Below the pieces are notes generated by a model. The model was not told where the DNA came from. It saw nothing but the letters and a program-made list of their open reading frames with translations, and searched no databases. A program made the translations under genes and the position numbers. Below, in pieces: positions 16,612 to 24,572 of a DNA stretch of 38,281 nucleotides; position 1 is the first letter of the stretch; each line of letters opens with the position of its first letter. The stretch is taken from the NCBI GenBank assembly GCA_024690425.1, contig JAILCT010000114.1, forward strand, positions 1-38,281, in the 5' to 3' direction. The stretch is from Lachnospiraceae bacterium. Its GTDB lineage: Bacteria; Bacillota_A; Clostridia; Lachnospirales; Lachnospiraceae.

Positions 16612-16626
16612 CAGGAGGAAGAGGGT

Positions 16627-17709
16627 ATGAAGGTTAATTCAAACATCCAGGCAATGATAGCAGGCAACGTATTAAGGAACAATGAGACCAGGCAGTCGGA
16701 ATCGACAGAGAGGTTAAGCAGCGGTTACAGGCTTAACCACGCCAAGGATAATCCGGCGGGGATGGCGATCTCAAACAGGATGCGTGCCCAGATAGCCAGC
16801 CTTAACAAGGCCAATCAGAATGCATCAAATGCGGTCAATGTCATAGAAACGGCAGAAGGCGCTCTTTCCGAGATACAGAATATGGTACAGAGGATGAACG
16901 AACTGTCGGTTAAGGCGGCAAACGGTACCAATACAACCGAGGACCGTGAGGCCATACAGAAGGAGATCGACCAGCTGACATCAGAGGTCAAGAGGGTTGC
17001 ACGTGATACCGAATATAACGGACAGAACCTTCTAGGCGGAGAGCAGAAAATGAAGGGATATACCAATTATCCAAATGTTGGGGTCAATGTTGTGGATTAT
17101 GATGTTGATTTTCCGAACGGAAAATATAAGCTTGATATAAGTTCTCTTAGTAATCCCAAGATTACAACAATAGATGGGACTTCTGTCACCAATCTTAAGA
17201 ATATTGAGTGTAAGGACGGATTCTGTACAGCAACCATGGCGGATGGTTCTAAACTCGTTGTTTCATATACGGAAACAAATCATCCCGCTGATGTAGAAGT
17301 TGATGTAACAGGTATCGGCGGTATGAAGATACAGGTAGGAGCTTCGGAGGGACAGGAGATAACAGTGGCCATACCCGAGATATCTCTTGAGAACCTGGGA
17401 CTTGCAGGAATCGATGTAAGGACCGAAGATGGTTCGAAGAAGGCACTTGATATGACAAAGAACGCGATCTCGTTTATATCATCGGTAAGGTCAAGGCTCG
17501 GTGCTTATGAGAACAGGTTCGAGAACACGATATCCAACCTTGATGTTGCAACGGAAAACCTGACAAGATCATATTCAACCATCAAGGATACAGATATGGC
17601 AGACGAGATGGTTGATTATACTACTCTCCAGGTGCTTGTACAGGCCGGAACATCAATGCTGTCACAGGCCAATGAGCAGCCCCAGCAGGCTCTTCAGCTT
17701 TTACAGTAA
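16627..17709 (+). CDS. hag: Flagellin
   Basis: A 360-residue filament protein. The N-terminal D0/D1 part is classical (INxNI-type start as KVNSNIQAMIAGNVL, then RLSSGYRLNHAKDNPAGMAISNRMRAQI and QRMNELSVKAANGTNT, the region sensed by TLR5 in enterobacterial flagellin). The C-terminal D1/D0 part is also classical (NRFENTISNLDVATENL...ADEMVDYTTLQVLVQAGTSMLSQANEQPQQALQLLQ). The variable middle, about residues 140-275, is short. It contains two cysteines, C195 and C200, which is rare in flagellins. The start has CAGGAGGAAGAGG before the ATG. No terminator follows; a FliS-like gene begins nine bases on. Confidence 0.97.
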   Translation: MKVNSNIQAMIAGNVLRNNETRQSESTERLSSGYRLNHAKDNPAGMAISNRMRAQIASLNKANQNASNAVNVIETAEGALSEIQNMVQRMNELSVKAANGTNTTEDREAIQKEIDQLTSEVKRVARDTEYNGQNLLGGEQKMKGYTNYPNVGVNVVDYDVDFPNGKYKLDISSLSNPKITTIDGTSVTNLKNIECKDGFCTATMADGSKLVVSYTETNHPADVEVDVTGIGGMKIQVGASEGQEITVAIPEISLENLGLAGIDVRTEDGSKKALDMTKNAISFISSVRSRLGAYENRFENTISNLDVATENLTRSYSTIKDTDMADEMVDYTTLQVLVQAGTSMLSQANEQPQQALQLLQ

Positions 17710-17718
17710 GGAGGAGTC

Positions 17719-18192
17719 ATGACTAAAGACCAGATACAGGAATACACCTTAAAGATAACAAGGGCAAACAGGAGCCAGCTTATAGTCATAGTATATGAAC
17801 TTGCACTTTCCTATCTTGATACGGCGATCATGGCCTTCGACGAAGGTGACCAGGAAACCTTTAAGAACAATGCCTCATATGCCGGGAAATGTGTGGGAGA
17901 TCTGCTGGAAGCACTTGACTTTAACTATGAGCCGTCATATCCCTTAATGCGGATATATGTGTTTATAAGCAAGGAGATCTCGCTTGCACCGATAAGGAAG
18001 GATAAGGAAGGCCTTGTAAACGCAAGACGGCTGCTTGGCAAGCTTAAGAAGTCATTTGATGATATTGCGGCCCAGGATGATTCTGCACCGCTTATGTCAA
18101 ACACTCAGGAAGTATACGCAGGTCTTACCTATGGTAAGGGGAGCCTTAATGAGAGTGTTGACAGTGCCTCCAACAGGGGCTTTCGTGTATAA
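17719..18192 (+). CDS. fliS: FliS-like flagellin chaperone
   Basis: A 157-residue helical protein with the FliS-type pattern (YTLKITRANRSQLIVIVYELALSYLDTAIMAFDEGD). FliS binds the disordered C-terminus of flagellin in the cytoplasm, prevents early polymerisation and guides export. It is longer than typical FliS (about 125-135 residues) because of a C-terminal tail (QEVYAGLTYGKGSLNESV). Position directly after flagellin, with an AAGGAGGAG site in the nine-base gap, supports the role. Similarity to canonical FliS is moderate, so a paralogue is possible. Confidence 0.8.
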   Translation: MTKDQIQEYTLKITRANRSQLIVIVYELALSYLDTAIMAFDEGDQETFKNNASYAGKCVGDLLEALDFNYEPSYPLMRIYVFISKEISLAPIRKDKEGLVNARRLLGKLKKSFDDIAAQDDSAPLMSNTQEVYAGLTYGKGSLNESVDSASNRGFRV

Positions 18193-18207
18193 ACCAAAGG
18201 TGAATAT

Positions 18208-19689
18208 ATGCCAGATGATAATATCATTTATTCGGATATAAAGGCTGTATCGAGGCTTTTTGATGAAAACAGCGCATCCCGGAATGCCATGTGGATGGGT
18301 AGGGAAACCTTCAATAATGTATATAAGTATGTAATGCGTTATTTTGAAAGGTATTTCGTGTCTGCCTGCAAGGTTCTGTTTACTGTTGTATTTAAGGACG
18401 ACAGCATAGATGAAGGGATGCGTATGGTTATTGTTGATACCTTTAAGGATATTGTACAGTCCCACCTGCGCCAGTCGGATATTATGGTGGCTCCTTCATC
18501 TTATCAGGTGTTCCTTGTCCTTCCTGAGATTGAAGGGTCCGAGATAGACGGGATCACAGACAGGATCATTGATGCGTGGGACGATTGTGAATACAGCAGG
18601 TCAGTAGAGATAAAATGTGAAACGGAGAGCATAGATCACACAAACAGGGAAGAAAAAACTGCGGAAGAGACAGATATAACAGACAAGGTTGTTATAGTGG
18701 ATGACAATAAGGCTAACTTAAGCATTGCAAGCCTTATTTTAAAAAAGTCCGGAATAAATACCTGTATTCTGCAATCGGGGAAGGCACTTCTTGATTATTT
18801 AAGGGATGAGAATCCCGATCTTATACTTCTTGATGTAATGATGCCGGAAATGGATGGTTTTGAGACCTTTAGAAGGATAAAGGAAAGGGGTGGCAAGGCA
18901 GCGAAGATCCCGGTTATCTTCCTTACTGCCGATGAGGATAAGGAGATAGAGATCGAGGGTATCTCGCTGGGTGCTATTGATTTCATAAGGAAACCCTTTA
19001 TACCCGAGGTGCTGACGGCAAGGGTCAGGCTGTCAATAAACCTGATACGTCTGCAGAATCAACTTGAAGATGAGGTAAATGAGAAAATACTTGAAAACGA
19101 GAGGATGTCGATCCACATAATCCAGTCACTGGCAGATGCAATAGAGACAAAGGATATGTACACAAACGGTCATTCCGACAGGGTTGCCATGTATTCAAGG
19201 GAGATAGCAAGAAGATACGGCTATTCGGATAGGCAGATAAAGGATATTTATATGATGGGCCTGCTGCATGATGTAGGTAAGATAGGAGTGCCCAATGCCA
19301 TAATCAACAAGCCGGGTAAGCTTACGGATGAGGAATTTATAATAATAAAGACCCATCCGGTGAACGGATATAAGATCCTGAGCAATATAAAAGAGATGCC
19401 GGGTCTTGCAAGAGGAGCCCGCTGGCATCATGAGAGATACGACGGCAGGGGTTATCCGGATGGTCTTAAGGGTGAAGATATTCCCGAGGAAGTAAGGATA
19501 ATCGCGGTTGCAGATGCTTACGATGCCATGACGAGCAACAGAAGTTACAGGGAGCCCATGTCGCAGGAAAGAGTCAGGGAGGAGATAATAAAGGGCAGGG
19601 GAGGTCAGTTTGATCCGATATTTGCCGATATTATGATCGGAATGATTGATGAGGATACAGACTATTTAATGAAAGAGAACCGAAAATAA
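18208..19689 (+). CDS. Degenerate-GGDEF / receiver / HD-GYP protein (c-di-GMP phosphodiesterase)
   Basis: A 493-residue cytoplasmic signalling protein. Residues about 20-145 resemble a GGDEF domain in length and pattern (DTFKDIVQSHLRQSDIMVAP...VFLVLPEIEG). However, the signature loop reads SSYQV (97-101) instead of GGDEF, so cyclase activity is unlikely. A receiver domain (about 160-280) keeps its acidic pocket (VVIVDDNKAN), acceptor D209 (LLDVMMPEMDG) and the lysine in RKPF. The HD-GYP domain (about 310-480) keeps H354-D355 (LLHDVGKIG), HH in RWHHERYDG, and G415-Y416-P417 (GRGYPDG). It therefore probably hydrolyses c-di-GMP when phosphorylated. It lies last in the flagellin operon, 15 bases after the FliS-like gene. 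Confidence 0.92.
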   Translation: MPDDNIIYSDIKAVSRLFDENSASRNAMWMGRETFNNVYKYVMRYFERYFVSACKVLFTVVFKDDSIDEGMRMVIVDTFKDIVQSHLRQSDIMVAPSSYQVFLVLPEIEGSEIDGITDRIIDAWDDCEYSRSVEIKCETESIDHTNREEKTAEETDITDKVVIVDDNKANLSIASLILKKSGINTCILQSGKALLDYLRDENPDLILLDVMMPEMDGFETFRRIKERGGKAAKIPVIFLTADEDKEIEIEGISLGAIDFIRKPFIPEVLTARVRLSINLIRLQNQLEDEVNEKILENERMSIHIIQSLADAIETKDMYTNGHSDRVAMYSREIARRYGYSDRQIKDIYMMGLLHDVGKIGVPNAIINKPGKLTDEEFIIIKTHPVNGYKILSNIKEMPGLARGARWHHERYDGRGYPDGLKGEDIPEEVRIIAVADAYDAMTSNRSYREPMSQERVREEIIKGRGGQFDPIFADIMIGMIDEDTDYLMKENRK

Positions 19690-19710
19690 GAGAATTGTTT
19701 ATAATTCACA

Positions 19711-19741
19711 AAATCACCCTTTTTTGAGGGTGATTTTTTTC
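19711..19741 (+). terminator. Rho-independent terminator of the flagellin operon
   Basis: Nine-pair stem AATCACCCT (19712-19720) with AGGGTGATT (19727-19735), a six-base loop, and a run of T to 19740. It ends the flagellar transcription unit 22 bases after the last stop. Confidence 0.92.
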
Positions 19742-19791
19742 GTTAAGCATTGTTATGTTTTTACAAAGATTTAATTCAGGTCCAAAAAGTA

Positions 19792-19820
19792 TTTACAAAA
19801 GCCGATATTGTTTTTATAAT
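19792..19820 (+). promoter_or_regulatory. Sigma-A promoter of the Tad pilus operon
   Basis: TTTACA (19792-19797), a 17-base spacer and a perfect TATAAT (19815-19820). The start point would be near 19827, about 98 bases before the first TTG start. A full GCCGATAT (19801-19808), the sigma-28 -10 consensus, lies inside the spacer. Its -35 would be only CAAA with a 14-base spacer, so dual control is possible but unproven. The remaining 100 bases of leader show no clear structure. Confidence 0.75.
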
Positions 19821-19924
19821 GCAATTGCGTTTCAGGATCAGATATGAACCATTTCATACACATATTTTGTATTTGAGTTTTTCTGATTTATAAACCCGGA
19901 CTAAGTACCATACGGAGGAAAAAA

Positions 19925-20950
19925 TTGAACACCAGAAGATTGATCGTGTGTGACCTTGACAGGGACTACGCGTCTGCTCTTGCCGATTATATCCGCAGGA
20001 ATGAAAGCGGATATGAGGTTGTGATGTATACGGATCCGGTTGTTTTTTGTGAAGAAAACAACGGCAGGAATATATCACTTCTTCTGATCCAGGAAGGATT
20101 TCTTGAGAAGGTGAATGAGACCGTACAGGATACGGAATGGCTCACAGGCGGCAATATAAAGAGGAGTCATATCCTCACCGAGGACAGGGAATCTTACGGA
20201 ACGGACACAGACAGGATATATAAATACCAGTCTGCACGGAACATAATAAGCCTTATCGGGGACGATATTGAAAGAAGGCACAGGATTAATACTGAAACAA
20301 AAAATGACCAGGGTGTCAGGCTTATAGGTATATATTCGCCAGTAAACCATACCCTTAAGACCACCTTTGCCATGACGCTCGGACAGATACTGTCTGAAAA
20401 GCAGAAGGTACTTTACATTAACCTTGAAGGATACAGCGGCCTGTTTGAGATGCTTGATATAAGGACAGAGCTATCGCTTCTTGACCTTATGTATGAGTAT
20501 TCCCTGAACCCGGGAGATCTTCTCAATTCCATGTGCAGGTATACGATGAAGACGGATGAGTTAAGTGTTCTTATACCCGCAAGATCACCCTTCGAACTTC
20601 AGGAGGTGGATCCGTCATTGTGGCTGTCATTTCTCAGTGACCTTACATCCTCGGGAAGGTATGGTGCGATAATACTGGATATTTCGGATTCCGTAAGGGG
20701 AGCACTTGACCTTATGAACGTATGCACGGCAGTTTATACCCCTCTTCGTAAAGACAGCTTTTCTATTGCCAAGCTTAAGGACTTTACGGATATGCTGTCA
20801 AGATGCCCGGGAGGAGAAGAGCTTGACTCAAGGATCATAAAACTGAGATTTCCGTATTTTGAAGATGTGGATGGTTCGCTGTCAGATCTTAAGCACAGCA
20901 GGCTTGCAAAATACATAAGAACCGAGATATGCGGTGAACAGGCGGTATGA
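19925..20950 (+). CDS. CpaE/TadZ-like pilus assembly protein with altered P-loop
   Basis: A 341-residue protein placed first in the Tad operon, where CpaE/TadZ normally lies. Residues 1-120 look like a pseudo-receiver domain (RLIVCDLDRDYASALADYIRR). Residues about 130-335 resemble a MinD/ParA-type ATPase (RLIGIYSPVNHTLKTTFAMTLGQIL, then LYINLEGYSGL and GAIILDISDSVRGAL). The P-loop lacks the usual glycine before the lysine: it reads N-H-T-L-K145-T-T, so nucleotide binding may be weak or lost. CpaE proteins localise the pilus machine at the membrane. The start is TTG at 19925 with CGGAGG six bases before it. Confidence 0.8.
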   Translation: MNTRRLIVCDLDRDYASALADYIRRNESGYEVVMYTDPVVFCEENNGRNISLLLIQEGFLEKVNETVQDTEWLTGGNIKRSHILTEDRESYGTDTDRIYKYQSARNIISLIGDDIERRHRINTETKNDQGVRLIGIYSPVNHTLKTTFAMTLGQILSEKQKVLYINLEGYSGLFEMLDIRTELSLLDLMYEYSLNPGDLLNSMCRYTMKTDELSVLIPARSPFELQEVDPSLWLSFLSDLTSSGRYGAIILDISDSVRGALDLMNVCTAVYTPLRKDSFSIAKLKDFTDMLSRCPGGEELDSRIIKLRFPYFEDVDGSLSDLKHSRLAKYIRTEICGEQAV

Positions 20951-22188
20951 ACAGGGAAGAGCTGATAATCCAGAAGAGCAGGGAGATAAAGAAGGAAGTA
21001 CAGAGAGAGCTTGAAGGCAGGCTTGATATAGATGATGAAGAAGTTCTAAAGCTTATTGACGATAAGATCCGGATCAAGAACAGGCAGGTATCACTCCTTC
21101 TGTCCGATAAGCTGAGTATCCGCAAGGATGTCTTTAATGCCATGAGAAGGCTGGATGTTCTTCAGGATCTTATGGATGACGGAACGGTAACGGAGATCAT
21201 GGTCAACGGGATGCATTCCATTTTCGTGGAGAAAGGGGGTGCACTGTATGATACGGGACGCAGGTTTGACTCAAAGGAGCGGTTGTCAGATATAATCCAG
21301 CAGATCGTGGCCGGAGCGAACCGTACCGTAAATGCCGCCTCGCCGATAGTTGATGCAAGGCTTAAAGACGGATCAAGGGTAAACGTGGTCCTTGAACCGG
21401 TCGCGGTAAACGGCCCGATACTTACGATCAGGAGATTTCCCAGGGTACCGATAGACGGTGCCTCTCTTATAGCGCTGGGATCCGTGACTGAAGAAGTGCT
21501 TGAATTTCTTAAGAAGCTCGTAAAGGCAAGGTATAACATCCTGATAAGCGGAGGAACCGGTGCAGGCAAGACTACATTTCTTAATGTTTTGAGCGGCTAT
21601 ATTCCCGACAGCGAGAGGATAATCACTATAGAGGACAGTGCTGAACTCATGATACAGGGTATAAGCAATCTTGTTTCGCTTGAAGCAAGGAATGCCAATG
21701 TTGAAGGATGTAATGCCATAACCATAAGGGACCTGATAAAAACTGCACTCAGAATGCGGCCTGACCGGGTCATAGTCGGCGAAGTCAGGGGAAGCGAGTC
21801 TATAGACATGCTTCAGGCAATGAATGTGGGACAGGACGGTTCCATGTCGACGATACATGCCAACAGTGCATACGATGCGCTGTCAAGGCTTGAAACCATG
21901 ATGATGCTGCATACGGAGATACCGGCTTCGGCCCTCAGGAAGCAGATGGCTTCAGGTATAGATATAATCATCCATCTGTCAAGACTTAGGGATAAGTCCA
22001 GGCGGCTTATGGAAATAAGAGAGATAGAAGGCTGTGATAACGGTGAGATCATAACAAATCCCATCTATTGCTTTGAAGAAAGGGAAGAAATAAAGGGAAA
22101 GGTCTTAGGAGAACTTGTTAAGAAAAACGACCTGATCCACAGGGAGAAGCTTAACAGAGCCGGAATGGGTAATGATGATGGAATATGA
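20947..22188 (+). CDS. cpaF: Tad pilus assembly ATPase CpaF/TadA
   Basis: A 413-residue type II/IV secretion-type ATPase. An N-terminal helical region precedes VTEIMVNGMHSIFVEKGG, typical for CpaF. Walker A is SGGTGAGKTTFLNVL. An Asp/Glu-rich box (IITIEDSAEL), Walker B (RPDRVIVGEVRGSESIDMLQAMNVGQDGSMSTIHANS) with GEVRG, and the His box STIHAN are present. CpaF powers pilin polymerisation and, in some systems, retraction at the cytoplasmic membrane. It overlaps the previous gene by four bases (ATGA) and the next by 17, consistent with tight coupling. Confidence 0.96.
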   Translation: MNREELIIQKSREIKKEVQRELEGRLDIDDEEVLKLIDDKIRIKNRQVSLLLSDKLSIRKDVFNAMRRLDVLQDLMDDGTVTEIMVNGMHSIFVEKGGALYDTGRRFDSKERLSDIIQQIVAGANRTVNAASPIVDARLKDGSRVNVVLEPVAVNGPILTIRRFPRVPIDGASLIALGSVTEEVLEFLKKLVKARYNILISGGTGAGKTTFLNVLSGYIPDSERIITIEDSAELMIQGISNLVSLEARNANVEGCNAITIRDLIKTALRMRPDRVIVGEVRGSESIDMLQAMNVGQDGSMSTIHANSAYDALSRLETMMMLHTEIPASALRKQMASGIDIIIHLSRLRDKSRRLMEIREIEGCDNGEIITNPIYCFEEREEIKGKVLGELVKKNDLIHREKLNRAGMGNDDGI

Positions 22189-22915
22189 AGAATACCGGTT
22201 CAGTCCGGCACAGACAGTTAAATATGGTTTCTTTTACTGCATGCTGATAATGACGGCAGCATATGTATTCTATGACTCTGTCTGGGCATTTGCCGCTTTG
22301 CTTCCCGCAGTCTTTGTTTTTTTCAGGTTTGTGAAAAGAGATCTGATCGTGAAGAGAAAAGATATGCTGAAGATCCAGTTCAGGGACATGATCGATTCGG
22401 TTGCTTCGGCATTAAGGGCTGGCTATTCAGTGGAAAACGCCTTTTATGAGTCAAGAAAGGATATGATGAGGCTGCATGGAAGGGATTCATATATAGTCAG
22501 GGAGCTTGATCAATTTTTCTCTAAACTGGATAACGGAGTACCGTTGGAAAACATACTAAATGATTTTGCCGGAAGAACACAGATCGAAGATATATCCGAT
22601 TTTTCGGAGATATTTGTACTGGCGAAACGCAACGGTGGTGACTTTAACGGAATAATAGGGAAAACAGTAAAGATCATGAAGGAGAAGGATGAGACGGAAA
22701 AGGAGATATCGGTGATCCTTTCCGGAAGAAGGTATGAACAGAGGGTAATGTGCATCATACCTATCGGGATAATAATATACCTCAGGATAACGAGCAGGGA
22801 ATTTTTAAGCGTCCTCTATCATAATGTACCCGGCATGATAGTAATGACGGCATGTCTTATAATATATGCAGCATCATATCTGATATCAAGAAAGCTTATA
22901 GACATAAGGGTTTAA
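22172..22915 (+). CDS. tadB: TadB-like inner-membrane platform protein (type II secretion F domain)
   Basis: A 247-residue membrane protein. Two hydrophobic segments (YGFFYCMLIMTAAYVFYDSVWAFAALLPAVFVFF, residues about 13-48) precede a cytoplasmic T2SSF domain (IQFRDMIDSVASALRAGYSVENAFYESRKDM...), followed by two more membrane segments at the C-terminus (MCIIPIGIIIYLRI and MIVMTACLIIYAASYL). This is the standard TadB fold that works with CpaF. Three consecutive ATG codons (22172, 22175, 22178) are possible starts. All overlap the end of cpaF. Confidence 0.88.
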   Translation: MMMEYEEYRFSPAQTVKYGFFYCMLIMTAAYVFYDSVWAFAALLPAVFVFFRFVKRDLIVKRKDMLKIQFRDMIDSVASALRAGYSVENAFYESRKDMMRLHGRDSYIVRELDQFFSKLDNGVPLENILNDFAGRTQIEDISDFSEIFVLAKRNGGDFNGIIGKTVKIMKEKDETEKEISVILSGRRYEQRVMCIIPIGIIIYLRITSREFLSVLYHNVPGMIVMTACLIIYAASYLISRKLIDIRV

Positions 22916-22931
22916 CAGCAGGAAGGGCAAC

Positions 22932-24356
22932 ATGATAATAGTATATGGTTTTATTGGCATTCTCAGTCTTATTTTTATACTCATCTATAAGAATATACCC
23001 GTAAAAAAGAAAATGATCCTTGTAAGAAAGCTGGCCAATGACCGGATTAAGTCACAGCTCAAAAAGCTATCACCGGCGGGAGATCCGATTGCTGCCCTTA
23101 TCGGGTTCTTTGACAGGAGACTTACACTTGCTGCCTTTGTGATCGTGCTGGGATCCGTGCTTGTCACAGCTGCGGAATTAAAGGATATGGGTAAGCATGA
23201 ACTTCTGGAAGGAAATGTTATAAAGAGAAATACATACCTGGGCGGAAGCAAGGATATAAGGCTCAAGGTACGCAGGGCGGAGGACGAAGGCAGGGAAGAG
23301 GTGGATGTAACAGTAAGTGATAAGGTTTATTCCCATGAAGAACTGATGCGGATGGCATCAGAAGCTGATGAGATATTATCAGGGATCATGCTTGCGGATA
23401 ATCCATCGGCAGACAGGATCTGTGAGGATATGTCCTTTGTATCTTCGCTTCCTGACTATCCGTTCAGGATAAGCTGGAGAACAAGCGACCCCCTGCTCGT
23501 TGATTCACGAGGCCTCGTGAAAGAAGAAAGACTTGAGAAGCTTAGTGAAAAAAAGGATATATATGAAGGCATTGAAGTAGGGATACATTATGAACTCACA
23601 TATGAGGATTTTATCCACGAAACAGACCTGGCAGTCAGGGTTTTTCCAAAAAACATGAACAACGAGATGACACTTTCGGAATATGTCAGGGATCTTGCGG
23701 AAGAAAGCGACATTAATGAAAGAGAAGAAGATTACCTTAAGCTTCCCGACACCATAGAGGGCAGTCAGCTGATATATGAAGAGATAAAGGATAAAACCGG
23801 TCTCTTCCTTATGCTGTTGGTATTTGTTGTGGCGATAGGCCTTTATTTCAGGGAAGGGGAGGAACTTAAGAAAAAAGTAAAAGAAAGGGAAAAGGAACTG
23901 ATAAGCGATTATCCGGGAATGGTGAATAAGTTTCTTCTTTTCTATTCGGCGGGACTGACTACAAGGGGGATCATAAAAAGACTGTGCAGTGAATACAGGA
24001 CAAGCCTTGACAGGGGCGGTAAGAAACGGTTCCTCTATGAGGAAATGCTTATATGCGAAGGACATATGAATGAAGGAATGGGAGAGATAACTGCCTATGA
24101 AGGATTTGCCACAGGCTGTGGGATCCATAAGTACAGGCACTTTATAAGCCTTGTTACCCAGGCCATGGGAAAGGGAAGGAGCGATCTGTTGATCCAGCTT
24201 GAGACGGAAGCGGCCCAGGCCTTTCAGGACAGAAAGAACAGGGCCAGGGAATTGGGGGAGGAAGCGGGTACCAGACTCCTGTTTCCGATGCTCATGATGC
24301 TGCTTACGGTACTTATTATAGTGCTGGTGCCGGCATTTATATCTTTCAGATTTTAA
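22932..24356 (+). CDS. tadC: TadC-like platform protein with large extracytoplasmic insertion
   Basis: A 474-residue protein, much longer than ordinary TadC (about 300). Membrane segments lie at about 2-19, 64-82 and 290-306, plus one at the C-terminus (LLFPMLMMLLTVLIIVLVPAFISF). The T2SSF-type domain is around 320-450 (YPGMVNKFLLFYSAGLTTRGIIKRL). Between the second and third segments is an insertion of about 200 residues. Its part at about 152-239 resembles an atrophied bacterial Ig-like domain: MLADNPSADRICEDMSFV, then PFRISWRTSDPLLVDSRGLV and a closing strand DLAVRVFPK. It would face the cell wall. It follows tadB by 16 bases with a GGAAGG site. Confidence 0.85.
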   Translation: MIIVYGFIGILSLIFILIYKNIPVKKKMILVRKLANDRIKSQLKKLSPAGDPIAALIGFFDRRLTLAAFVIVLGSVLVTAAELKDMGKHELLEGNVIKRNTYLGGSKDIRLKVRRAEDEGREEVDVTVSDKVYSHEELMRMASEADEILSGIMLADNPSADRICEDMSFVSSLPDYPFRISWRTSDPLLVDSRGLVKEERLEKLSEKKDIYEGIEVGIHYELTYEDFIHETDLAVRVFPKNMNNEMTLSEYVRDLAEESDINEREEDYLKLPDTIEGSQLIYEEIKDKTGLFLMLLVFVVAIGLYFREGEELKKKVKEREKELISDYPGMVNKFLLFYSAGLTTRGIIKRLCSEYRTSLDRGGKKRFLYEEMLICEGHMNEGMGEITAYEGFATGCGIHKYRHFISLVTQAMGKGRSDLLIQLETEAAQAFQDRKNRARELGEEAGTRLLFPMLMMLLTVLIIVLVPAFISFRF

Positions 24357-24377
24357 GAGATTAAGGAGGAAAAGAAT

Positions 24378-24572
24378 ATGTTTGTAAAGATGGTTAAGGG
24401 CTTTTTCAAAAGAACCGGGATGCTTAAAGGCGATGACAGGGGTATAGGTGTGGTCGAACTCATACTCATTCTCGTTGTCCTCATAGGACTCGTGGTCATA
24501 TTCAGGGACCAGCTGACGTCCCTTATCAACAATATCTTTGAAAGAATAGTCAATGACTCACAGGCAGTATAA
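24378..24572 (+). CDS. flp: Flp-type pilin (type IVb)
   Basis: A 64-residue prepilin. A charged leader ends in DDRG, followed by IGVVELILILVVLIGLVVIF, a hydrophobic stretch with Glu at position 5 after the predicted cleavage (between G and I), as in Flp pilins. The mature protein would have about 41 residues. This is the major structural subunit of a Tad pilus. An AAGGAGGAAAA site lies seven bases before the ATG. Its end overlaps the next gene by 20 bases. Confidence 0.92.
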   Translation: MFVKMVKGFFKRTGMLKGDDRGIGVVELILILVVLIGLVVIFRDQLTSLINNIFERIVNDSQAV

